Source of the DNA: Bacteroidales bacterium
GTDB lineage: Bacteria > Bacteroidota > Bacteroidia > Bacteroidales > UBA12077
Assembly (NCBI GenBank): GCA_021108325.1
Contig: JAIORB010000093.1
Span: forward strand, 1 to 33,310
Direction: 5' to 3'
DNA length: 33,310 bases
Position numbers and translations under genes: made by a program. Within the stretch, counting starts at the first letter, position 1. Each line of letters opens with the position of its first letter. Under the pieces are notes generated by a model. It had not been told where the DNA came from. It was given only the letters and a program-made list of their open reading frames with translations, and made no database searches. Positions 16,971 to 25,441 of this stretch are shown here, in pieces.

Positions 16971-17810
16971 TTATTTTTTGTAAAATTTAGCAGCTACCCA
17001 GTTATGTTTTTCATAATGATTGATATAGTCTATGTCGTTGGAAGATGCTTCTTCTCGGATCATTAATAAATCTTTATCGTACAATCCGCTGAGTAATAAA
17101 GTACCTCCCGATTTCAGAACTTTAGAGTAATTCTTTATATCATCCATTAGAATATTTCTGTTGATATTAGCTATTATTATATCGAACTGTTGATTTCTTA
17201 ACAAATTTGCATCACCTTGAAATACTTTAATATTTGAACAATTATTTTTTTCGATATTTTCCAAAGTATTTTTGTAAGCCCACTCATCAATATCAATTGC
17301 CGTAACTGTTTTAGCACCTTTGAAAGTTGCTAAAATTGCTAATACTCCTGTACCACAACCCATATCTAAAATATTCTTATCCTTAAAATCCAATTCGAGC
17401 ATTGTTTTTAACATAAGATATGTTGTTTCGTGATGACCTGTTCCAAAAGACATTTTAGGTTCGATAATAATCTCATACTTGGTTTTTGGGGTATTTTTAT
17501 GAAAATGAGTGCGAATTAGACACTGGTCTTCAATTACTATTGGCTCAAAGTTTTTTTCCCAAACCTCATTCCAGTTTTGAGCTTTTATAACTTCGTGTGA
17601 AAAATTAATCTTGATATTTGGGATATTATTTACTTGTAACTGTTTTACTTTTTCCAGATCAAAAAACTTTTCAAGGATATAGGCATTTAATCCATCTTCT
17701 GTTTCGTCATAGCTTTCGTAAGCTATTTCATTTAATTCGGCAACGAGAATGTCTGTTATTTCTTGAATATTTTCTGCTGTAATCTTACAACGTAATTCGA
17801 TGTAATCCAT
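16971..17810 (-). CDS. prmA: Ribosomal protein L11 methyltransferase
   Basis: 279 residues, normal length. It trimethylates lysines and the N-terminus of ribosomal protein L11 using SAM. The N-terminal 70 residues form the substrate-binding domain. The methyltransferase part shows FGTGHHETT (122-130), SAM motif I LDMGCGTGVLAI (148-159), the acidic ribose-binding end AIDIDEWA (171-178), and the NINRNIL (215-221) active-site motif in place of the more usual NI-L-A form. The gene is first of a probable two-gene unit with the giant exported protein; the 275 bases before it carry palindromic repeats. Confidence 0.95.
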   Translation of the reverse strand: MDYIELRCKITAENIQEITDILVAELNEIAYESYDETEDGLNAYILEKFFDLEKVKQLQVNNIPNIKINFSHEVIKAQNWNEVWEKNFEPIVIEDQCLIRTHFHKNTPKTKYEIIIEPKMSFGTGHHETTYLMLKTMLELDFKDKNILDMGCGTGVLAILATFKGAKTVTAIDIDEWAYKNTLENIEKNNCSNIKVFQGDANLLRNQQFDIIIANINRNILMDDIKNYSKVLKSGGTLLLSGLYDKDLLMIREEASSNDIDYINHYEKHNWVAAKFYKK

Positions 17811-17905
17811 AATTTTAATTTGAATTAAAAATCCACTCTCATTGATGGTGGTTGTGTTTTTTATTTATTATACATGATATAAATTATTGGAATACTGGAA
17901 TGTTG

Positions 17906-17927
17906 CCTGCCTGCCGGCAAAGGCAGG
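17906..17927. repeat. GC-rich palindromic repeat
   Basis: CCTGCCT (17906-17912) pairs with AGGCAGG (17921-17927), with GCCGGC in the loop. One of several CCTGCC/GGCAGG-type palindromes that stand out in this AT-rich window. Confidence 0.7.
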
Positions 17928-17986
17928 GATTATTAGAATTATACCCATATTTTAGTTTTTGAACGTAACAATTTTTCCATTTTTCC

Positions 17987-18004
17987 TCCCGAAAACTTTC
18001 GGGA
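17987..18004. repeat. CCCGAAAG-type hairpin
   Basis: TCCCGAAA (17987-17994) and TTTCGGGA (17997-18004) are exact inverse complements, two bases apart. Probably a second intergenic repeat type. Confidence 0.65.
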
Positions 18005-18085
18005 TTCCATTATTCCTTGATTACTATTAATAAAGCGCATACTAAGTGCAATCCAAAGCCACCTTTTTAGAGGGTGCCCTTTTAC

Positions 18086-18838
18086 TTAAAAAGAGTTTGC
18101 TATTGCAATAAAGTCATCTGCATTTAGTGATGCACCACCAATTAGTCCGCCATCAACATCCGGTTTAGTAAATAATTCTTTTGCATTTGATGGTTTGCAA
18201 CTTCCTCCGTAAAGAATAGATAAATCATTTGCAATTTCAGAACCATAAGAATTTTTTAATGCTTCACGTATAAACTGGTGCATTTCCTGAGCCTGTTCCG
18301 GAGTAGCGGTTTTTCCAGTGCCAATTGCCCATACGGGTTCGTAGGCTATAATGACGTTTTTAAACTCTTCAGCAGAAATGCCTTCAAACATGCCTTTGAT
18401 CTGTTTAGCAACAATTTCGAAGTGTTCATTATTTTCTCTTTCTTTTAAAACTTCGCCACAGCATACAATAGGCTTTACATTATTTTCGAGGCTAAGTTTT
18501 ATTTTTTCTCTTATTTTATCATCTGTTTCGTGATAATAAGCTCGACGTTCTGAATGCCCAAGGATAACATAATTGGCTCCTGCCGATTTTAACATGGAGG
18601 CAGATACTTCGCCGGTATAAGCACCCTGAGAATGATTTGCACAATTCTGTCCTGCTAATCCAATATCTTTATTTTCAAGATATTTTGCAGTTTCGCTAGT
18701 TAATATAAATGGTGGAGCTACTATTAATTGAACATCTTTTACAGAACTTGATTTTTCGGTAATTTGATTTATTAAATCGATACCTTCTGAAAATGTTTTA
18801 TTCATTTTCCAGTTTCCTGCGACTATTTGTTTTCTCAT
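18086..18838 (-). CDS. tpiA: Triose-phosphate isomerase
   Basis: 250 residues, a complete single-domain TIM barrel that interconverts dihydroxyacetone phosphate and glyceraldehyde 3-phosphate in glycolysis and gluconeogenesis. Catalytic residues are in place: K11 in GNWKMN, H95 in LGHSERR and E167 in AYEPVWAIGTGKTA, the last also carrying the mobile loop. YGGS (210-213) and GGLIGGASL (230-238) bind the phosphate. It lies 92 bases downstream of the ABC permease gene in a tmk-doxX-permease-tpiA series. The doxX-tpiA neighbourhood, divergent from folP-cdaA, is the order I recall from Bacteroides. Confidence 0.98.
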   Translation of the reverse strand: MRKQIVAGNWKMNKTFSEGIDLINQITEKSSSVKDVQLIVAPPFILTSETAKYLENKDIGLAGQNCANHSQGAYTGEVSASMLKSAGANYVILGHSERRAYYHETDDKIREKIKLSLENNVKPIVCCGEVLKERENNEHFEIVAKQIKGMFEGISAEEFKNVIIAYEPVWAIGTGKTATPEQAQEMHQFIREALKNSYGSEIANDLSILYGGSCKPSNAKELFTKPDVDGGLIGGASLNADDFIAIANSF

Positions 18839-18930
18839 AAGTTATATTATAATTATTGGGGGTATTTATTGCATTATCAAAAATAAGAAATTTAAAGCTT
18901 ATACGATTTATAATATTTAAAAATATAGAA

Positions 18931-20016
18931 TTAAATATTGCTTAAGCGAATTCTGGGATCAAGTACACTGTATAAAATATCTACCAGTGTATTGATAACA
19001 ATAAAAATAACTGAAATTGTTAAAACACTACCAATAATAACCGGGAAATCATATTTATTTAAAGAATCAACAATAACATATCCAAGACCTTTCCATCCAA
19101 AAATGTACTCAACGAATACTACTCCTGCCATTAAAGAAGCAAACCATCCTGATACAGCTGTAATTACAGGATTTAGAGAGTTTTTTAAAGCATGTTTCCA
19201 TATTATGCGACTAAATGATAAACCTTTAGCTTTAGCTGTTCTGATATAATCTTGCGATAAAACATCGAGCATTGAGTTTCTTGATAACTGAATAATTATA
19301 GCCAAGGGTCTAATGCCTAAAGTAAATGCAGGGAGTATTAAGTTTTTAAGTTGTAAATGAATTCCTTCACCTAAATCGTCTATTTCATACAAATTCCCTG
19401 TTAAATTTAATCCGGTTATATTACCCAGTACAAATGCAAATATCCAACCGATAAGAATTGCAGCAAAAAAGGATGGTAGTGACATTCCAAAAGCAGAAAA
19501 TAAAAGGGATGATCGATCAAAAAAACTATCTTTTTTAATTGCAGCAATAATTCCTAAAAATATACCTAAAATACTAGCAAATACAATTGAAACAAGAGCT
19601 AAAATAAAAGTATTTGGAAGAGTTTCGCTAATTATCTCCGAAACAAGTTTTTTACTTTGATACGAGCGACGTAAATAAGGTTTTTTTAGAACAATAACGT
19701 TCTGAGAAGAAATATGAAATAAATTTTTAGCCTGATATTTATTTGAATCAAGATAGAAATAACTGTTTGTATTAACTTCATTATGAGCTGATACAGGAGA
19801 AAGGTCGTTTAAGTATTTAAGGTATTGCATTCCTTTTGACTTATCCAGACCAAGTTCTTTCTTTATGGATTCAATAGTAGAAATATCAGATCTTTGTCCA
19901 AGCATCATTTTTGCAGGATCGCCGGGTAAAATATTGAAAAGAAAAAAGATAACAGTAATTACTCCCCAAAGAACTAAAAGGGCGTACAATAATCGCTTTA
20001 TTAAAAAGTTAATCAC
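18931..20016 (-). CDS. Orphan peptide-type ABC transporter permease (DppB/OppB family)
   Basis: 361 residues. An N-terminal membrane segment (FLIKRLLYALLVLWGVITVIFFLFNILPGDP) typical of DppB/OppB is followed by a long outside loop (about 32-120), then five more membrane segments. The coupling motif that meets the ATPase is present at about 256-284 (DYIRTAKAKGLSFSRIIWKHALKNSLNPV), so the protein looks functional. The start codon is GTG, fixed by the conserved N-terminus. The usual second permease, ATPases and binding protein are not next to it; those partners must be elsewhere. It sits between doxX (10 bases) and tpiA (92 bases). Substrate unknown; dipeptides or oligopeptides are typical. Confidence 0.92.
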   Translation of the reverse strand: MINFLIKRLLYALLVLWGVITVIFFLFNILPGDPAKMMLGQRSDISTIESIKKELGLDKSKGMQYLKYLNDLSPVSAHNEVNTNSYFYLDSNKYQAKNLFHISSQNVIVLKKPYLRRSYQSKKLVSEIISETLPNTFILALVSIVFASILGIFLGIIAAIKKDSFFDRSSLLFSAFGMSLPSFFAAILIGWIFAFVLGNITGLNLTGNLYEIDDLGEGIHLQLKNLILPAFTLGIRPLAIIIQLSRNSMLDVLSQDYIRTAKAKGLSFSRIIWKHALKNSLNPVITAVSGWFASLMAGVVFVEYIFGWKGLGYVIVDSLNKYDFPVIIGSVLTISVIFIVINTLVDILYSVLDPRIRLSNI

Positions 20017-20026
20017 AAATTATCTT

Positions 20027-21199
20027 TTAATTTTTACTAGCTAATTGCTCATCGTTATTATCGGTACTGTTTTGATATTCAGAATTATTTAGATAATCTT
20101 TTATGATGTCTTCTGATGTAGGAGTATTGTTATGGTTCCATTTGCCGATAATTGTTCCTTTCTTCAGTAAAACTATACCAGGATTTGATCTTATTATAGT
20201 TTTTAAAGTAATTTCATCTGTATTAAAGAACATATAAGGAGCATTTGTTTTTTCTTTGAAATCATTGATTTCTGATTCTACAGAAGATGTTAGGCAAATA
20301 AAATTACATTTACCGGTTTCCTTTGCAAATTCAGCCAATTCATTAATAGCATCAATATTCTTTAAATTTGTTTTATTCAAGTCATATGCTATAAGGAGAA
20401 AAGTAAACTTATTATCATTTAAAACAATTTCAGTAATATCATTACCAAATAAAGTAGAAATAGTAAAGTCATGAATTTTAGGAATATATCCTTCGGATAT
20501 TTGAATATTTTCTGTCGATACCCATTCCCAGGTTGAGTCAGGAAGGTTTTGTAGAGTAAATTCTTTTTGTTTACCGTCTTTTTGATATACCAAAATTGTT
20601 TCATATTCAGCTTTTGAAGCACCTTCGGGAACGATCATTTTTTCCGGAATATATGTTCCAACCTTATACGGCCTGAAATCTATTAACGGTAAGTTATTAT
20701 AGTAATAAACAGATAACATAATCATAACTACAAATGCAATTGTCAAATATGTCCACTGTTTTACATTATTCCATTTAATTTGAAAGGTATTTCTTTCAAT
20801 AAAGAGAACAATAGTAAATACCATTAAAAAAATGTTTTTCCAAAAAGTTTGCCAGTTAGTCATTATTATAGCATCGCCAAAACAACCACAATCAGTAACA
20901 GGATTATATATTGCAAGAATCAAAGTTAAAATGGTGAAAAAAACCATAAACAGTAGGAGTAACCATGTTGTAAATTTTTTCTTTATTGAAAAAAGAAGTG
21001 AAAATCCTATAATAAATTCGATAGAACTTAAAATTATTGCTAAAGGAAACGCAATTGAATTAAAAAAATCCATTCCAAAAGCTTCAAAGTAATCGATAAA
21101 TTTATATGTTGAGCCCAATGGATCAATGGCTTTTACAAAACCTGAAAAAATAAAAACAGTTCCTACTATAAATTGACTAATGTTATTTAAAATTTTCAT
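20027..21199 (-). CDS. DoxX-type membrane protein with C-terminal thioredoxin-like domain (BT_3928 family)
   Basis: 390 residues. The first 150 hold a four-helix DoxX/MauE-like membrane domain with VTDCGCFGDA at the end of a loop. A further membrane segment (WTYLTIAFVVMIMLSVYYYN) leads to an exported part of about 220 residues. Its end (FTFLLIAYDLNK...GKCNFICLTSS...APYMFFNTDE...GIVLLKKGTIIGKW) has the thioredoxin-like layout but no CxxC, so ordinary disulfide exchange is unlikely. The family lies next to tpiA in many Bacteroidales; its role is not settled. Start ATG at 21199, 12 bases after tmk, so probably cotranscribed. Confidence 0.88.
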   Translation of the reverse strand: MKILNNISQFIVGTVFIFSGFVKAIDPLGSTYKFIDYFEAFGMDFFNSIAFPLAIILSSIEFIIGFSLLFSIKKKFTTWLLLLFMVFFTILTLILAIYNPVTDCGCFGDAIIMTNWQTFWKNIFLMVFTIVLFIERNTFQIKWNNVKQWTYLTIAFVVMIMLSVYYYNNLPLIDFRPYKVGTYIPEKMIVPEGASKAEYETILVYQKDGKQKEFTLQNLPDSTWEWVSTENIQISEGYIPKIHDFTISTLFGNDITEIVLNDNKFTFLLIAYDLNKTNLKNIDAINELAEFAKETGKCNFICLTSSVESEINDFKEKTNAPYMFFNTDEITLKTIIRSNPGIVLLKKGTIIGKWNHNNTPTSEDIIKDYLNNSEYQNSTDNNDEQLASKN

Positions 21200-21211
21200 T
21201 GTTAATATATT

Positions 21212-21898
21212 TTATATTATGTTTTCAGATTTTAAAAGATCAATCATTTTAGAAAATACATCTTCTGCTTTCGACATTTCTCCTTGTTTATTTGCACAAT
21301 CAATAATTTTCAAATGCTGATTTTTTTTCACCTCATGTAAATATACGTTTCTGACTTTATCTTGAAAATCAATGTCTTTTTCGTGAATGTCTTCTTTACC
21401 ATTCAAATAGTCTCTATCATCACCGGATCTTTGTTTAGTAAGATTTTTTCTAGTGAACTCAAACGGAACATTTAAAAAAATATTCAGTATCGGTTTAGGA
21501 ATTTTAAAATAGTTATATTCCAAATCTTTTATCCAATCACTTAGTTTTTCTATATCTTCCTGGTTATTTAGCTTGGCACATTGAAATGCAATGTTCGAAT
21601 ATACATATCGATCAACTATAACGAGTTTTTCCTCTGATAGCCATTGATTGATTTTTTCTTTAGCATCATTTTGATCGCCGGCATAAATCAAGGCAACTAA
21701 ATAGGGGTTAACTGTATTTATATCACCAAGTTCACCTCGCAAAAAGCGTGCAATTAAATCACCATAAATTCGAGAATCCATTCTGGGAAAATGAAGATAT
21801 TCATAATCAATTTTGTGGCTTTCAAGATATTTTCGCAACATCTTTAGTTGAGTTGATTTTCCCGATCCATCTAGTCCTTCAATAACAATAAACTTCAT
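21212..21898 (-). CDS. tmk: Thymidylate (dTMP) kinase
   Basis: 228 residues. It phosphorylates dTMP to dTDP for DNA synthesis. The P-loop is GLDGSGKST (8-16), the nucleoside-binding DRY motif is at 96-98 (VDRYVYSNIAFQ), and a LID-like segment RSGDDRDYLNGKEDIHE lies at about 157-173. The sequence is more divergent and slightly longer than E. coli Tmk, but P-loop, DRY and LID make the family clear. It is the first gene of the tmk-doxX-permease-tpiA unit and divergent from folP, with 107 bases between starts. Confidence 0.9.
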   Translation of the reverse strand: MKFIVIEGLDGSGKSTQLKMLRKYLESHKIDYEYLHFPRMDSRIYGDLIARFLRGELGDINTVNPYLVALIYAGDQNDAKEKINQWLSEEKLVIVDRYVYSNIAFQCAKLNNQEDIEKLSDWIKDLEYNYFKIPKPILNIFLNVPFEFTRKNLTKQRSGDDRDYLNGKEDIHEKDIDFQDKVRNVYLHEVKKNQHLKIIDCANKQGEMSKAEDVFSKMIDLLKSENII

Positions 21899-21946
21899 AT
21901 ATGAATATCAATTTTAAATTTTTATTTCTTCTTTCTAAAAAACTTA

Positions 21947-21980
21947 TTGAACCTATCTTGATTCAATTTTATTACATTTG
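21947..21980 (+). promoter_or_regulatory. Candidate Bacteroidota promoter of folP
   Basis: TTG at 21947-21949, 23-base spacer, and TACATTTG at 21973-21980, an exact TAnnTTTG -7 box. The ATG is 26 bases downstream. A 17-base stretch around the -7 box recurs before cdaA. Confidence 0.6.
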
Positions 21981-22005
21981 TATTATAATAATTAACATCT
22001 GAAAA

Positions 22006-22890
22006 ATGCAGCCTAAAGATACATTTTTTTCGAGAAAATTGACCATCAATTGTGGGGGAGAATTATTTGATTTATCTCAGCCTAAAATTATGGGAATATT
22101 GAATATTGCTCCCGATTCATTTTATGATGGGGGTAAATATGCATCTAAAGAAATTTTTTTAGAGCGAGTAAATGTTATGATTAATGATGGCTGCGATATA
22201 TTAGATATTGGTGCTTATTCTTCGAGACCAGGAGCTGAAAATATTACATCCGATGAGGAATTACAACGCTTGTTACCAGTTCTGGAAATTGTACGTACTG
22301 AGTTTCCGGATATTATTATTTCTGTTGATACTTTCAGATCAGAGATTGCAAAAAAGGTAGTTGCTGATTTTAATGTGAATATAATTAATGATATTTCGGC
22401 CGGAAATATGGATGATAAAATGTTCGAGACCATTGCCGGGTTAAATGTGCCATATATTTTGATGCATATGCAAGGTAATCCGCAAAATATGCAGGATAAC
22501 CCTCAATATAATAATGTGATACAGGAATTATTGAATTATTTTTCTGAAAAAGTTGAGAAATTAAAATTGTTAGGTATTAATGATTTAATTATAGATCCCG
22601 GTTTTGGATTTGGTAAAACAGTTGATCATAATTATCAGATATTAAAATATTTAGATGATCTTAAGATATTTGAACTTCCTATACTGGTTGGCTTATCGCG
22701 AAAATCAATGATAAATAAAATATTGGATATATCATCCGAAGAAGCCTTAAACGGAACAGCAGTACTAAATACTTTAGCATTAATAAATGGAGCGAATATT
22801 TTACGTGTACACGATGTTAAGGAAGCTAAAGAATCAATAAAACTTACCAATACGTTTTTAAATGCAAAAGTTGATAATTGGCACGAATGA
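22006..22890 (+). CDS. folP: Dihydropteroate synthase
   Basis: 294 residues, TIM barrel. It joins para-aminobenzoate to 6-hydroxymethyl-dihydropterin diphosphate in folate synthesis and is the sulfonamide target. Motifs in order: IMGILNIAPDSFYDGG (28-43), DILDIGAYSSRPGA (64-77), ISVDTFRS (105-112), IINDISAG (126-133), MHMQGNPQNMQ (153-163), IIDPGFGFGKTVDHNYQIL (195-213), VGLSRKS (228-234) and RVHDV (267-271). All key residues look intact. It is followed by cdaA after 53 bases, which has its own promoter candidate, so the two may be partly independent. Confidence 0.97.
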   Translation: MQPKDTFFSRKLTINCGGELFDLSQPKIMGILNIAPDSFYDGGKYASKEIFLERVNVMINDGCDILDIGAYSSRPGAENITSDEELQRLLPVLEIVRTEFPDIIISVDTFRSEIAKKVVADFNVNIINDISAGNMDDKMFETIAGLNVPYILMHMQGNPQNMQDNPQYNNVIQELLNYFSEKVEKLKLLGINDLIIDPGFGFGKTVDHNYQILKYLDDLKIFELPILVGLSRKSMINKILDISSEEALNGTAVLNTLALINGANILRVHDVKEAKESIKLTNTFLNAKVDNWHE

Positions 22891-22910
22891 TATTAATTTT
22901 ATTACATTTG
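22878..22910 (+). promoter_or_regulatory. Candidate Bacteroidota promoter of cdaA
   Basis: TTG at 22878-22880 (inside the folP end), 22-base spacer, and TACATTTG at 22903-22910. The cdaA start is 33 bases downstream. The core is identical over 17 bases to the folP promoter. Confidence 0.6.
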
Positions 22911-22943
22911 TTAAAAGATAGTAATTAACTTCTAAATAACTTT

Positions 22944-23729
22944 ATGATAACGGCTTTTATCACCATACGATTTCTTGATATTCTTGATATACTCCTTGTT
23001 GCTTTTCTATTATATCAAATTTATAAGCTAATTAGGGGAACAACAGCAATAAATATATTTATTGGTATTTTTTCGCTTTACTTATTATGGCTTGTGGTTA
23101 AAGCTTTAAATATGAGTTTATTGAGTAGTATACTAGGGCAAGTGATTGGAGTTGGAGTAATTGCGTTAATTATAGTTTTTCAGCAAGAAATACGAAGATT
23201 CTTATTAATAATTAGTACAAGATATATCAGGAGCAGAAAATTTTCATTTGAGAAATTATTTTCGTTTGGAGAAAAAAGAACGTATGAAGTTCAAATAGAT
23301 TCGATTGTAAATGCATGTTCAAATATGTCGGCATTTAAAACCGGTGCTTTGATTGCTATTTCCAAAAAATCTGATTTAATGAGTTTTATTAGAACGGGAG
23401 ATGTAATAAATGCAGATACTTCAAGCAGACTTTTAGAAAGTATTTTCTTTAAGAATAGCCCCTTACATGATGGTGCCGTAATAATAAAAAGGGATAAAAT
23501 AGCTGCTGCGCGCTGTGTACTTCCAACAACGGAAAGAATTGATTTGCCTCCTCAGTTTGGAATGCGCCATAGAGCAGCACTTGGAATAGCAGAAAAGACA
23601 GATGCGGTCGTGATACTTGTATCTGAAGAGACTGGCGCTATTTCCTTTGCCAAACAGGAAAATATTGAAACCAATATTGGCCCAAATCGTTTACGACAGA
23701 TTCTTGAAAAAGAGTTTTCTATTGATTAA
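22944..23729 (+). CDS. cdaA: Diadenylate cyclase CdaA
   Basis: 261 residues. It makes cyclic di-AMP from two ATP. Three N-terminal membrane helices (about 11-30, 34-54, 62-90) are followed by a short linker and the DAC domain (about 112-255). The two signature motifs are intact: DGA at 176-178 in SPLHDGAVII and RHR at 208-210 in FGMRHRAALG. The end (VSEETGAISFAK) is also typical. No cdaR/YbbR gene lies beside it; instead an MscS-type channel begins 20 bases downstream. c-di-AMP is a known regulator of potassium and osmotic balance in other bacteria, which makes this pairing meaningful. Confidence 0.96.
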   Translation: MITAFITIRFLDILDILLVAFLLYQIYKLIRGTTAINIFIGIFSLYLLWLVVKALNMSLLSSILGQVIGVGVIALIIVFQQEIRRFLLIISTRYIRSRKFSFEKLFSFGEKRTYEVQIDSIVNACSNMSAFKTGALIAISKKSDLMSFIRTGDVINADTSSRLLESIFFKNSPLHDGAVIIKRDKIAAARCVLPTTERIDLPPQFGMRHRAALGIAEKTDAVVILVSEETGAISFAKQENIETNIGPNRLRQILEKEFSID

Positions 23730-23749
23730 TAAAATATTTAATTTATAGT

Positions 23750-24580
23750 ATGAATATAAAGGAGATTCTGAATTATTCGTTAATAGAAACAAATAATCTA
23801 CACATTACAGTTTACAATCTATTAATGGTTGCGGTTATTCTAATAATGACCGAAATTATTATTTGGATCTTACATCGTGTTTTTAGGAAAAGTATATATC
23901 CTAAACCAAATATCGATATTGGAAAAAGTCATACGATTTACCGACTAATAAAATATTTTCTTTGGATAACAGCTATTCTTCTGGTACTACAGACAATTGG
24001 TCTTAAAGTAACATTCATTTTAGCTGGTTCTGCTGCATTGTTGGTTGGATTAGGATTGGGGTTACAGGAAATATTTAGAGATATAGTTTCTGGATTAATC
24101 TTGCTTTTCGAAAGAAACATGAAAATAAACGATGTTGTTGAAGTAGAAGAAGAAATAGGAAAAGTTAAAGAAATTGGTTTTCGAACAACTAAAGTAGAAA
24201 CAAGAGATAATATTATTCATATAATACCTAATTCTAAATTTATAACAAGAGAAGTAATAAATTGGAGCCATATAGAAAAATTAACCCGGTTTTTGGTAAA
24301 TGTTGGTGTTGCTTATGGATCAGATGTCAGACTGGTAGAAAAATTGTTACATGATTGTGCTATAAATCATAAAAAAATATCAAAAAGACCCGATCCTTTT
24401 GTACGATTTAATGACTTTGGAGAGTCTTCATTAGAATTTCAGGTATTCTTTTGGACAGATGAATCTTTCTATGTTGAAAATATAAAGAGTGATTTGCGTT
24501 TCGATATTGATAAGAAATTTAGAGAACATAACATACATATTCCGTTTCCTCAAACGGATGTTCATATTATCTCAAAATAA
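23750..24580 (+). CDS. MscS-type small-conductance mechanosensitive channel
   Basis: 276 residues, the size of E. coli MscS. Membrane segments at about 19-42 and 61-82 precede the pore-lining helix 87-121 (FILAGSAALLVGLGLGLQEIFRDIVSGL), whose Ala/Gly alternation is the MscS hallmark. The beta domain follows (NDVVEVEEEIGKVKEIGFRTTKVETRDN, then PNSKFI at 160-165). The alpha/beta C-terminal domain ends in FPQTDVHI. Such channels open under membrane tension and release ions during osmotic downshock. Translation probably depends on the cdaA transcript, because only 20 bases separate them. Confidence 0.94.
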   Translation: MNIKEILNYSLIETNNLHITVYNLLMVAVILIMTEIIIWILHRVFRKSIYPKPNIDIGKSHTIYRLIKYFLWITAILLVLQTIGLKVTFILAGSAALLVGLGLGLQEIFRDIVSGLILLFERNMKINDVVEVEEEIGKVKEIGFRTTKVETRDNIIHIIPNSKFITREVINWSHIEKLTRFLVNVGVAYGSDVRLVEKLLHDCAINHKKISKRPDPFVRFNDFGESSLEFQVFFWTDESFYVENIKSDLRFDIDKKFREHNIHIPFPQTDVHIISK

Positions 24581-24626
24581 GCGGGCTATTCTTCCCCGCC
24601 TGCCGGACGGGTAGGTTCTTTTTTTT
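24581..24626. repeat. GC-rich palindrome overlapping the plsY 3' end, possible terminator
   Basis: GCGGG (24581-24585) can pair with CCCGC (24595-24599), and CCCGCCTGCCGGACGGG carries a second, overlapping inverted repeat; a T-rich stretch follows on the plus strand. It starts at the base after the mscS stop and lies within the last codons of plsY. It may end mscS transcription. Confidence 0.6.
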
Positions 24627-25269
24627 GCCTGTTTTTCTTTTTAAGCTTTGGCAAATTGGCTTTTTTTTCCTCTTTACGGAGTAATCTTTCAATATTTTTT
24701 TGATGTGTAAATAGCATTAAGACTGCCATAATTAATGAAAAAATAACTAAAGTAGGTGTTGTTTCTTTAAAAATAACAATAATTAAAAAAGGGAAAGAAA
24801 AACCTGATATCATAGAACTTAAAGAAACATATCTGGTAATAACAAGTGTGGTAAAGAAGACTCCGCCCATTATTAGAGTAGGATAGAAGCTAATGGCACA
24901 AATTACACCAAATAAAGTAGCAACACCTTTTCCTCCTCTAAATCCAACATAAACCGGAAAAACATGACCTATCATTGCAGCTATACCAAGCAATAACTGA
25001 ATATTTATATAATCACCACTATGTGGTATATAATAGCGAGTAAAGTGAATAAAATTTACTGCAAGAAAACCTTTTAGAATATCAACTACAAAAACGACTA
25101 TTCCTGCTCTTGCTCCTAATACTCTAAATGTATTTGTGGCACCGGCATTTCCACTTCCAAAATCGCGGATGTCAATCTTGTAAAATGATCGACCAATCCA
25201 CACTGAAGTGGGAATTGCCCCTAAAAAGTACGCTGCGATTATAATAATAATATTTACTACAATATGCAT
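24586..25269 (-). CDS. plsY: Glycerol-3-phosphate acyltransferase PlsY
   Basis: 227 residues. This membrane enzyme uses acyl-phosphate to acylate glycerol 3-phosphate, the first step of phospholipid synthesis. Several membrane helices are evident. The conserved motifs are GSGNAGATN (38-46) and GFRGGKGVA (109-117); the third active-site loop near 165-180 is harder to place. The cytoplasmic tail is basic (RLLRKEEKKANLPKLKKKNRQKKE) and its final residues PTRPAGGEE come from a GC-rich palindromic repeat, so the natural C-terminus was probably altered by a repeat insertion. It is convergent with mscS, 5 bases apart. Confidence 0.95.
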   Translation of the reverse strand: MHIVVNIIIIIAAYFLGAIPTSVWIGRSFYKIDIRDFGSGNAGATNTFRVLGARAGIVVFVVDILKGFLAVNFIHFTRYYIPHSGDYINIQLLLGIAAMIGHVFPVYVGFRGGKGVATLFGVICAISFYPTLIMGGVFFTTLVITRYVSLSSMISGFSFPFLIIVIFKETTPTLVIFSLIMAVLMLFTHQKNIERLLRKEEKKANLPKLKKKNRQKKEPTRPAGGEE

Positions 25270-25441
25270 ATATCTAAATTTATAAAGACATGCAAAATAA
25301 CAAATATTTTTTTATACATCAAATTATATCTTGAATCATTGTGAATGATGTGTCTGGACTTATTCTCTTGGTTAAAATGTTGCCTTTACGGTATTTAAAA
25401 CTCAAAACATTAAACCTGCCCGAAGCAGACAAGCACTTAAA
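25270..25441. other. Intergenic region pckA-plsY
   Basis: 172 bases, no supported gene. TGCCCG (25417-25422) can pair with CGGGCA (25451-25456), the latter inside the pckA end. On the minus strand this may act as a pckA terminator. GCAGACAAG here resembles the palindrome at the window end. Confidence 0.5.

Larger units (their letters stand above)
17811..18085. other. Intergenic region tpiA-prmA with palindromes
   Basis: 275 bases, no gene. It contains the GC-rich palindrome at 17906-17927 and a second hairpin at 17987-18004 (TCCCGAAA with TTTCGGGA). Near the tpiA end, an imperfect GC-rich hairpin lies at about 18049-18078 (AAAGGGCACC ... GGTGGCTTT on the minus strand) and may terminate tpiA. 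The prmA promoter should also lie here, but I could not pick one. Confidence 0.5.
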
